7,522 bases of DNA from an uncultured Flavobacteriales bacterium. Its GTDB lineage: Bacteria; Bacteroidota; Bacteroidia; Flavobacteriales_D; Sanyastnellaceae. The stretch is taken from contig CALBSW010000096.1 of assembly GCA_937967465.1 (NCBI GenBank), positions 1 through 7,522 of the forward strand, in the 5' to 3' direction. The notes under the pieces were generated by a model. That model worked only from the letters and a program-made list of their open reading frames with translations. It did no database searches and was not told where the DNA came from. Of this stretch, positions 1-4,627 are shown one piece after another. The position numbers and the translations under genes were made by a program. Position 1 is the stretch's first letter. Each line of letters begins with the position of its first letter.

Positions 1-211
1 GCCCGCGCCGGCATCGGGCGGTGGAGGCGGCGTCATCGCCACCATGGCGCGCGCAGCCGTGGCGGCCGGCGTCGACGGTGTGTTCATCGAGACGCATCCC
101 GATCCGGCCAACGCGCTCAGCGACGGGGCCAACATGTTGCCCCTCGACCAGCTCGAGGATCTGCTCACCACCCTGGCCAGCCTCCACGAGTGGCGCCAAA
201 TCCACGCTTGA
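1..211 (+). CDS. kdsA: 3-deoxy-8-phosphooctulonate synthase (KdsA), C-terminal fragment
   Basis: This is the last 69 residues of a gene that begins outside the window; the reading frame starts at base 2 and ends with TGA at 209-211. KdsA condenses phosphoenolpyruvate with arabinose-5-phosphate to give Kdo-8-phosphate, the cytoplasmic precursor of the Kdo sugar in lipopolysaccharide. The visible part carries the family's C-terminal signature: a Ser-Gly-Gly stretch, an alanine-rich helix, then GVDGVFIETHPDP and SDGANMLPLDQLEDLL, matching the end of the TIM barrel where substrate-binding and metal-ligand residues sit. The SDGxNMLxLD wording is the form I associate with Bacteroidota KdsA. The gene is followed after a single base by the ATG of a TonB-C protein, so the two are probably co-transcribed. 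DAHP synthase is a related enzyme, but this C-terminus fits KdsA better. Confidence 0.9.
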   Translation, partial: PAPASGGGGGVIATMARAAVAAGVDGVFIETHPDPANALSDGANMLPLDQLEDLLTTLASLHEWRQIHA

Positions 212-212
212 C

Positions 213-674
213 ATGACACCCTTCTTCCGCACTGCCTTCCTGACCACGGCCGCTTGTCTTGCAGCTTCTTCTTCCTTGGCGCAATCTGAAGCCGAGTCAG
301 ATTCCATGCCTGCGGACAGCTCCAAGGTCTACGACATTGTGGAGCAGGTGCCCATTTGGGGAAGTTGCAGCGAGCTCACCGGAAAAGAGGCGGAAACGTG
401 CACTTACGAGCAGTTGGCCAATCATGTGGTTGCGGAAACCAAGTACCCCAAGAAGGCGCGAAAAATGGGCTTGGCCGGCAAGGTGTTCGTGGAGTTCGTC
501 ATCGACACCGACGGTTCTGTGATTGACGTATCCATCCTTCGCGGCGTCCACCCGCTGTTGGACGACGAGGCCATTCGCGTGGTGAAATCCTTTCCAGAAT
601 TCATCCCTGGCCAGCAGCGCGGCAAGCCCGTCAAGGTCCGCTACCGCCTCCCGATGAACTTCGCGTTGGATTGA
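213..674 (+). CDS. Secreted TonB C-terminal-domain (energy transducer TonB-like) protein
   Basis: A 153-residue protein. The start at 213 is chosen because it gives a clean signal peptide (residues 1-24, hydrophobic stretch TAFLTTAACLAA, probable cleavage after SLA) and lies one base after the kdsA stop; upstream in-frame codons overlap kdsA and are not a plausible protein. The mature part has a cysteine pair (GSCSELTGKEAETC) typical of Bacteroidota TonB-C proteins, then the TonB_C fold: KYPKKARKMGLAGKVFVEF, IDTDGSV, LLDDEAIRVV and a terminal WxP-like region FPEFIPGQQRGKPVKVRY. Classical TonB has an N-terminal membrane anchor and a proline-rich linker and couples ExbBD to outer-membrane receptors. 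This protein has neither a linker nor a clear retained anchor, so it is more likely a free periplasmic TonB-C protein whose partner is unknown. Co-transcription with kdsA is inferred from the 1-nt spacing. Confidence 0.85.
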   Translation: MTPFFRTAFLTTAACLAASSSLAQSEAESDSMPADSSKVYDIVEQVPIWGSCSELTGKEAETCTYEQLANHVVAETKYPKKARKMGLAGKVFVEFVIDTDGSVIDVSILRGVHPLLDDEAIRVVKSFPEFIPGQQRGKPVKVRYRLPMNFALD

Positions 675-696
675 GGAAATTCCTGTGGGTTGGGTC

Positions 697-728
697 TTGG
701 AAGGATGCAATCAAACCACCTATCTTTG
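697..728 (+). promoter_or_regulatory. Bacteroidota-type promoter for the tRNA-Ala/tRNA-Arg unit
   Basis: TTG at 697-699 is followed after 21 nt by TATCTTTG at 721-728, an exact match to the TAnnTTTG -7 element; the spacing fits the 17-23 nt reported for Flavobacterium promoters. It lies 43 nt before tRNA-Ala and points at it, and the predicted transcription start would fall near 733-735. The first transcribed bases can form a small hairpin, CCGTT (733-737) with AACGG (743-747). Assignment is by consensus only. Confidence 0.6.
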
Positions 729-771
729 CCGTCCGTTTCAGCAACGGCTGATGACACGCGGAACACTCAAT

Positions 772-845
<74 letters not shown>

Positions 846-855
846 CAACAACCGG

Positions 856-883
856 ACGGTGCGCTCCCCGCGCACCGTTTTTT
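856..883 (+). terminator. Terminator-like hairpin between the two tRNA genes
   Basis: ACGGTGCGC (856-864) pairs perfectly with GCGCACCGT (870-878) around a 5-nt loop, followed immediately by TTTTT (879-883), the form of a Rho-independent terminator. It ends only 4 nt before the mature 5' end of tRNA-Arg. It either terminates part of the transcription after tRNA-Ala or acts as a processing hairpin in a two-tRNA precursor. Confidence 0.7.
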
Positions 884-887
884 CTTC

Positions 888-962
888 GGCTCCGTAGTTC
901 AATGGATAGAATGAGGGTTTCCGGTACCCTAGATACAGGTTCGATTCCTGTCGGAGCTACCA
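888..962 (+). tRNA. tRNA-Arg (anticodon CCG)
   Basis: The acceptor stem GGCTCCG (888-894) pairs with CGGAGCT (952-958), with a G-U at the first pair. The D stem is GTTC/GAAT, the anticodon stem AGGGT/ACCCT (914-918, 926-930), and the loop TTCCGGT places anticodon CCG at 921-923. The T stem is ACAGG/CCTGT around TTCGATT (935-951), and the discriminator is A959. The three bases 960-962 are CCA, so the 3' end is encoded here, unlike in the neighbouring tRNA-Ala; this may be chance. It reads CGG. It has no room for its own promoter downstream of the 856-883 hairpin, so it depends on read-through or on a promoter inside or before tRNA-Ala. Confidence 0.97.
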
Positions 963-984
963 CCGGACACATTCCGATTCACAC

Positions 985-1014
985 AAAAAGGCCCGCATCT
1001 CTGTGGGCCTTTTT
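985..1014 (+). terminator. Intrinsic terminator after the tRNA unit
   Basis: AAAAAGGCCCGCA (985-997) pairs with TGTGGGCCTTTTT (1002-1014) over 13 positions with one G-U, around the loop TCTC. The A tract before and T tract after make it symmetrical and potentially bidirectional. It lies 23 nt after tRNA-Arg and 19 nt before the next start codon. Confidence 0.85.
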
Positions 1015-1033
1015 CGTGGTCTAAATTCATCAC

Positions 1034-1969
1034 ATGAGGTTGTGCTGGCTTTCCCTGTTCTCCTTGTGCCTGATTCACACCAATGCTGTGGCTCAGGATG
1101 GAACCGATGAGGTGACGCTCGTGGTGTTGGGCAATGCGCAGGATGGGGGGTACCCGCACATCGGGTGCACCCGAGAGGACTGCCGCAATCTTTTCTTGAG
1201 GCCGGCTTCAAGCCACCACGTGGTGGCGCTGGGCCTGGTCGATTCGGAGTCCGGCGAGCAGTTCCTGTTTGAGGCCACGCCCGACTTGCCTCGCCAGACG
1301 TTTCTGCTCGCCGAGGAGGCAGGCGCCCACGGAGGCATGCCCGACGGCATTTTCCTGACCCACGCCCACTGGGGGCATTATGCGGGGCTCGGTTCGCTCG
1401 GACGCGAATCTCTCGGGGCGGATGGCGTGCCGGTGTACGCCATGCCGCAAATGGCTGAATTTCTGAGGACCAATGGGCCGTGGAGCCAGCTCGTGGATCT
1501 GAACAACATCGACATTCAAATCCTCGAGGAGGACCGCAGGGTGCAGGCGGGCCAACAGGTAGCGGTGACTCCAATCCGGGTGCCGCACCGCGATGAGTTT
1601 TCCGAGACGGTCGGCTATCGCATCCAAGGCCCGAACCGAACTGCGCTGTTCATCCCCGACATCGACAAATGGTCCAAGTGGGAGCGGAGCCTCGAGGCGG
1701 AGGTGGCTGCGGTGGACATCGCCTTCCTCGACGGCACCTTCTTTGACGGTGCCGAGCTCGGCCATCGGGACATGTCGGAGATCCCGCACCCCTTCATCGT
1801 CGAAAGCCTCGCCCTCATGGCTGCGTGGCCCCAAGCAGAGCGGGACAAGGTCCACTTCATCCACCTCAACCACACCAACCGCTTGCTCGATCCTGCTTCG
1901 GACGCCACCCAGCGTGTTCTGGATGCCGGATGCCACGTGGCGCGGTTCGGAGACCGACACGGATTGTAA
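1034..1969 (+). CDS. Secreted PqqB-like metallo-beta-lactamase-fold protein
   Basis: A 311-residue protein with a signal peptide (residues 1-20, hydrophobic LCWLSLFSLCLI, cleavage after AVA). The mature chain has the PqqB-type order of motifs: VLGNAQDGGYPHIGC near the N-terminus with Cys45 and Cys50, LTHAHWGHYAGL with His110, His112 and His115, a later His185 in PHRDEF, PDIDKW (209-213), LDGTFFDG with Asp233, MSEIPHPF (247-254), and FIHLNHTN with His277 and His280. The MBL signature HxHxDH appears as HxHxGH, so the second-metal Asp is replaced by Gly114. PqqB proper acts in pyrroloquinoline quinone synthesis in the cytoplasm. No other pqq gene is visible and this copy is exported, so it is more likely a periplasmic hydrolase of the same fold with unknown substrate. 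A small lipoprotein gene follows after 13 nt. No Shine-Dalgarno sequence is seen before the ATG, as is usual in Bacteroidota. Confidence 0.85.
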   Translation: MRLCWLSLFSLCLIHTNAVAQDGTDEVTLVVLGNAQDGGYPHIGCTREDCRNLFLRPASSHHVVALGLVDSESGEQFLFEATPDLPRQTFLLAEEAGAHGGMPDGIFLTHAHWGHYAGLGSLGRESLGADGVPVYAMPQMAEFLRTNGPWSQLVDLNNIDIQILEEDRRVQAGQQVAVTPIRVPHRDEFSETVGYRIQGPNRTALFIPDIDKWSKWERSLEAEVAAVDIAFLDGTFFDGAELGHRDMSEIPHPFIVESLALMAAWPQAERDKVHFIHLNHTNRLLDPASDATQRVLDAGCHVARFGDRHGL

Positions 1970-1982
1970 AATCACCTGACAA

Positions 1983-2408
1983 ATGCGCTTCGTTCGACTT
2001 TCTTCATCCGGGTTCCTCGCCGTTTTGGCAGCCTTGATCTTGCTGCACACAGGGTGCGATCCCATCGAGGTTCGCATCGTCGGCAAGTTTCAACTGGATG
2101 AAGAAGCGGGTTGTGAGACGTGCCCAACATTGGGGCCCATCACCATGATGTTTGAGGGCAGCGAAGCCGCGGGTGGGAGTCCGCGGTATCGGTTTGACCA
2201 CGCGAATGGCGAAGGGCACGCCGGTACATACGTGTTCGAGGCGGTGGACACCACTCGGTCGAATTTGGTGCTCTATCCCGACAGCAGCGGCCCCTTTCAC
2301 GCCGACCTGATCGATGAGGCCATCGTCACGGATTACATGGTCAAAGCTGGGCGCATCACGACCTCATGCGGCAGCGGCATTCGGAGATGTTTGTGGCGCA
2401 AGCAATGA
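1983..2408 (+). CDS. Small putative lipoprotein, function unknown
   Basis: A 141-residue product that I do not recognise. Residues 1-24 form a signal sequence (arginine-containing start, then FLAVLAALILL) ending in LHTGC, a relaxed lipobox with Cys25 as the likely lipidated residue. The mature part contains a CETC pair (Cys44, Cys47), is acidic and polar, and has alternating hydrophobic segments suggesting a small beta-rich domain (VRIVGKFQLD, RYRFDHANG, GTYVFEAV, SNLVLYPD). It follows the PqqB-like gene by 13 nt and ends before a terminator, so the two probably form one transcription unit. The last ~18 residues (from about 2353) use codons uncommon here (aga, tgt, ttg) and end in a basic, Cys-containing tail (Cys129, Cys136). 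An alternative frame over the same bases reads more like protein, so a frameshift near the 3' end is possible. Confidence 0.65.
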   Translation: MRFVRLSSSGFLAVLAALILLHTGCDPIEVRIVGKFQLDEEAGCETCPTLGPITMMFEGSEAAGGSPRYRFDHANGEGHAGTYVFEAVDTTRSNLVLYPDSSGPFHADLIDEAIVTDYMVKAGRITTSCGSGIRRCLWRKQ

Positions 2409-2423
2409 CCCTCGACGTCAAGA

Positions 2424-2460
2424 AAAAGCCCGGAACCTCCAATGGACGTCCCGGGCTTTT
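2424..2460. terminator. Bidirectional terminator between convergent units
   Basis: AAAAGCCCGG (2424-2433) pairs exactly with CCGGGCTTTT (2451-2460), 10 bp around a 17-nt loop that can itself fold slightly. T runs are present on both strands, so it can end both the plus-strand lipoprotein transcript (stop at 2408) and the minus-strand operon (last stop at 2479). Confidence 0.8.
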
Positions 2461-2478
2461 CTGATGGGCGCAGCGTGC

Positions 2479-2739
2479 TCAGCCTCGGTCAATCGAGCCC
2501 ATGACGCGTTGCATGAACCCGTTGAGGGCCTCCTTTTCGGGCGTGCCTTGGTCGATGGCTTCCGCCACCTCCAACGCGCCGGACAGGTTGCTCAGCAACT
2601 CGCCCAGGACATCGAGGTCCTCTTCGGGCAACGCCTCACACTCCGTCAGGTTCTCCAGCGTCTCCAACGTCTCGTGGAGGAAGTCCACGTCGCGCTCGGC
2701 GGCGAACCGGACGAGGTGCTTAATGATGGGCAACTTCAT
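2479..2739 (-). CDS. Small conserved Bacteroidota protein (DUF6952-like)
   Basis: An 86-residue, acidic, mostly alpha-helical protein without signal peptide or membrane segment: KLPIIKHLVRF at the start, a Glu/Leu-rich centre (FLHETLETLENL, EEDLDVLGELLSNLSGALEVAEAI), and a conserved-looking end GTPEKEALNGFMQRVMGSIDRG. From memory this resembles a small flavobacterial family of unknown function (DUF6952) that is often found next to peroxiredoxin and thioredoxin genes; I could not check this. Its start overlaps the 3' end of the thioredoxin-like gene by 20 nt in a different frame, which points to translational coupling and a role linked to the peroxide module. It is the last gene of the operon before the shared terminator. 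Confidence 0.8.
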   Translation of the reverse strand: MKLPIIKHLVRFAAERDVDFLHETLETLENLTECEALPEEDLDVLGELLSNLSGALEVAEAIDQGTPEKEALNGFMQRVMGSIDRG

Positions 2740-3034
2740 CGACGAGGGCTTTCAGGACATCGAACTTGTTGGTCTGGACTTGACCGTGAAGCGTCCCGTT
2801 GTGGAAGGCGGCAAACGTGGGCAGGTTGTCCACGGTGGCCAGCTTCCGGGAATTGGGAAATTTCTCCGCGTCAATGGTCACGAAGGCGATGCCGTCGTGT
2901 TCGGCGTCGAGCTTCTTCATCTTCGGCTTCATGATCCGACAGTTGCCGCACCAGCTCGCCGAGAACTGGACCACCACTTTGTCGTGGGATCCGATGAACT
3001 CGTGCAGGGTGTCGTCCTTGAGCTCCTCGACCAT
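2720..3034 (-). CDS. Thioredoxin-family protein with CGNC active site
   Basis: A 104-residue single-domain thioredoxin fold with no signal peptide, so it is predicted to be cytoplasmic. The strand KVVVQFSASWCGNC (19-32) carries the redox pair Cys29 and Cys32. The dipeptide between them is Gly-Asn, not the Gly-Pro of classical thioredoxin, which is expected to change redox potential and partner choice. The cis-proline is Pro72 in NLPTF, and FHNGTLHGQ follows as the terminal strand and turn. The gene starts 3 nt after the peroxiredoxin stop and overlaps the next gene by 20 nt. The likely role, inferred from position, is reduction of the adjacent peroxiredoxin or another dedicated partner; where its own electrons come from is not visible here. 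Confidence 0.92.
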   Translation of the reverse strand: MVEELKDDTLHEFIGSHDKVVVQFSASWCGNCRIMKPKMKKLDAEHDGIAFVTIDAEKFPNSRKLATVDNLPTFAAFHNGTLHGQVQTNKFDVLKALVDEVAHH

Positions 3035-3037
3035 GGC

Positions 3038-3676
3038 TCAGTGGGAAGAGAGGTAGGAAATCACGCCCTTGCGGTCTTCAGTCAAGGCGTCCTTGCCGGT
3101 CTCCCAGTTGGCTGGGCAGACTTCACCTTTCTCCTGCACGTGGGTGAAGGCGTCGATGAGGCGGAGGAACTCCTGGACGTTGCGGCCGAGCGGCATGTGG
3201 TTGACGCCCTCGTGGAACACAGTGCCTTCCTCGTCGATGAGGTAGGTGGCGCGGTAGGTGACGTTGTCGCCTTCCATGAGCGGAATGCCGTCTTCACCGA
3301 TGTCGTCGGTCATGGTGCCGTCGAGGATGCCGAGGATGGAGGAGAGGTTGCGGTTGCTGTCCGCAATGAGATCGTACGTGACACCTTCGATGCCGCCATC
3401 GTCCTTGGCCGTGTTCAGCCAGGCGAAGTGCACCTCGGGGGTGTCGCAGGAGGCGCCGATGACCACAGTATTGCGCTTCTCGAACTCGGGCAGCGCCTCC
3501 TGGAAGGCGTGGAGCTCGGTCGGGCAGACAAAGGTGAAGTCTTTGGGGTACCAGAACAGGAGGACTTTCTTCTTCTGGGAGACTGCGATGTCGCGAACGT
3601 TGATGGACTTGGTGTCGCCCATGTCGTTCATGGCGTTGACAGTGATGTCGGGGAAGGTTTGACCGGTAAAGGACAT
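3038..3676 (-). CDS. Typical 2-Cys peroxiredoxin (AhpC/Prx1 type)
   Basis: A 212-residue cytoplasmic peroxiredoxin that reduces H2O2 and organic hydroperoxides. The peroxidatic cysteine is Cys51 in DFTFVCPTEL with the Pro/Thr of the PxxxTxxC site, and the resolving cysteine is Cys187 in GEVCPANW, as in obligate-dimer 2-Cys enzymes. Other family features are FWYPKDF (41-47), HFAWLNT, YRATYLIDEEG and VNHMPLGRN. An additional Cys77 sits where many homologues have Val (SCDTPEVH), and the C-terminus ends SYLSSH without the YF motif linked to overoxidation sensitivity. It is the first gene of the minus-strand operon, followed by the thioredoxin-like gene after 3 nt. The start is clear from the family N-terminus; a candidate promoter lies about 130 nt upstream. 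Confidence 0.95.
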   Translation of the reverse strand: MSFTGQTFPDITVNAMNDMGDTKSINVRDIAVSQKKKVLLFWYPKDFTFVCPTELHAFQEALPEFEKRNTVVIGASCDTPEVHFAWLNTAKDDGGIEGVTYDLIADSNRNLSSILGILDGTMTDDIGEDGIPLMEGDNVTYRATYLIDEEGTVFHEGVNHMPLGRNVQEFLRLIDAFTHVQEKGEVCPANWETGKDALTEDRKGVISYLSSH

Positions 3677-3725
3677 GTGGATTGGATTGGTGTTGCGGAT
3701 ATCGTGTGGCTGGGATTCAACGTCT

Positions 3726-3743
3726 CTCGAAGTGAAGTTCGAG
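3726..3743 (-). repeat. Short inverted repeat in the peroxiredoxin leader
   Basis: CTCGAA (3726-3731) and TTCGAG (3738-3743) form a perfect 6-bp inverted repeat with a 6-nt spacer, 50 nt upstream of the peroxiredoxin start. It could be an RNA hairpin in the leader or a protein-binding site; no known operator consensus is recognised. Confidence 0.4.
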
Positions 3744-3750
3744 GTGCGGT

Positions 3751-3779
3751 GAACCGGTATGTTGGCTCAACCTCGGTTC
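3751..3779 (-). repeat. Two-segment stem-loop in the peroxiredoxin leader
   Basis: GAACCG (3751-3756) pairs with CGGTTC (3774-3779), and inside it GTTG (3761-3764) pairs with CAAC (3768-3771) around a 3-nt loop, separated by an asymmetric 4/2-nt internal loop. It lies inside the predicted leader transcript of the peroxiredoxin operon, between the candidate promoter and the start codon. There is no T tract in either direction, so it is not a terminator. Confidence 0.45.
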
Positions 3780-3808
3780 CTCCACATTGTTCAATCTCAA
3801 CAGCGCCG

Positions 3809-3816
3809 CAAATCTA
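3809..3816 (-). promoter_or_regulatory. Candidate -7 element for the peroxiredoxin operon
   Basis: Read on the minus strand this is TAGATTTG, an exact TAnnTTTG match, 132 nt upstream of the peroxiredoxin ATG and correctly oriented. No TTG is found 17-23 nt further upstream, so the -33 half is missing or degenerate. It would give a leader of about 130 nt containing both inverted repeats at 3726-3779. Confidence 0.45.
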
Positions 3817-3918
3817 CATCGGAGCCCCATCAGAAGGGAAGGGAGAATCGTGGAATCTCTGTGGATTTCAGCCTTGTTTACAAACGTGAACGGTGCGGAG
3901 GCCTCCTGACTGTCGTCG

Positions 3919-3926
3919 TAATTTTG
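3919..3926 (+). promoter_or_regulatory. Candidate -7 element for the carbonic anhydrase gene
   Basis: TAATTTTG is an exact TAnnTTTG match, ending 4 nt before the ATG at 3931. Transcription from it would start at or within a base or two of the start codon, giving a leaderless mRNA. No TTG lies at the expected upstream distance; the nearest is 42 nt away (3874-3876), inside the small inverted repeat TTGTTTACAA. Confidence 0.4.
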
Positions 3927-3930
3927 AAGC

Positions 3931-4572
3931 ATGGTTGATCAGTACCTCGCCCTCGATGGCGCCATGGGCGCCGAAATGCAGCAATCCCTTTCACCGGCTG
4001 ATGCCGTGGCCCTCCTCAAGGACGGTGTCCGCCGTTCCACTTCAGGCGACGCTTCCAAGCGCAATCGGGCGGCCCTGCTCGAGGACGCTGCTGGCGGTCA
4101 GTTTCCTTATGCCGCTGTGCTGTCTTGCATCGACAGCCGGGCGCCGGTGGAGCACATCTTCGATGCGGCTTCCGGCGATTTGTTCGTGGCACGCGTGGCC
4201 GGCAACGTCGCGTCTCCCGACTTGATCGCCAGCCTCGAGTACGCGACCAAGTATGCAGGAAGCAAGGCCATCCTTGTCCTCGGACACACCCGCTGTGGTG
4301 CCGTCAAGGGCGCTTGGGCTGGATTGGAGGACGGTCACCTGACCGGACTGCTCGGCCGCATTCAACCGGCTGTGGCCGCCACGAAAGCCGAAGTGGGAGA
4401 GGAGGACAGCTTGGCCAACCTGGATCGCTGCTCCACCGTCAATGTCAAGGAGACCATCGCTGCGCTGCGCAAGGAGAGTGCGATTCTCTCCGGATTGGAG
4501 TCCGAGGGCACAATCGCCATCGTGGGGGGCGTCTACGACGTGGCCACCGGCGACGTGGCCTGGGTCGACTGA
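3931..4572 (+). CDS. Beta-class carbonic anhydrase
   Basis: A 213-residue enzyme for reversible hydration of CO2 to bicarbonate. The beta-class zinc site is complete: Cys66 with Asp68 and Arg70 in SCIDSRAPVE, and His119 with Cys122 in LGHTRCGAVKGA. Flanking family motifs are also present: DLFVARVAGN (83-92), SLEYATKYAGSKAILVLGH, the helix ANLDRCSTVNVKETIAALR and the C-terminal strand IAIVGGVYDVATGDV. There is no signal peptide, so it is predicted to be cytoplasmic, supplying bicarbonate for carboxylases or balancing pH. It is transcribed divergently from the peroxiredoxin operon. A 55-nt gap with a hairpin separates it from the secreted protein gene downstream. The start at 3931 is supported by the normal family length and by a -7 element immediately before it. 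Confidence 0.95.
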   Translation: MVDQYLALDGAMGAEMQQSLSPADAVALLKDGVRRSTSGDASKRNRAALLEDAAGGQFPYAAVLSCIDSRAPVEHIFDAASGDLFVARVAGNVASPDLIASLEYATKYAGSKAILVLGHTRCGAVKGAWAGLEDGHLTGLLGRIQPAVAATKAEVGEEDSLANLDRCSTVNVKETIAALRKESAILSGLESEGTIAIVGGVYDVATGDVAWVD

Positions 4573-4593
4573 TCGGGATTCGGTCATCCGGAC

Positions 4594-4618
4594 TGCGGCA
4601 TTGCATAGGAATGCCGTA
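4594..4618. repeat. Hairpin between carbonic anhydrase and OB-fold protein genes
   Basis: CGGCATT (4596-4602) and AATGCCG (4610-4616) pair perfectly around a 7-nt loop, extended by a G-U and a T-A pair to 4594 and 4618. It fills most of the 55-nt intergenic gap. The bases that follow (TTGTCGG) are not a U tract, so it is at best a weak terminator; it could also be a processing or stability element between two co-transcribed genes. Confidence 0.45.
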
Positions 4619-4627
4619 ATTGTCGGT

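Noticed and set aside
21..212. N-terminal extension of the TonB-C gene upstream of 213
   Set aside because: These codons overlap the kdsA 3' end in another frame, translate to low-complexity Ser/Pro/Arg sequence, and would bury the signal peptide.
1022..1029. TAAATTCA as a -7 element for the PqqB-like gene
   Set aside because: It matches only partly (TTCA in place of TTTG), has no TTG at the right distance, and lies directly after a terminator.
1208..2086. A 292-codon minus-strand open frame opposite the PqqB-like gene
   Set aside because: It spans two plus-strand genes with clear export signals and has no motif; explained by codon bias.
2501..3889. A 462-codon plus-strand open frame antisense to the peroxiredoxin operon
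   Set aside because: It covers three well-supported minus-strand genes, shows no family motif of its own, and is long only because high-GC codon bias removes stops on the opposite strand.
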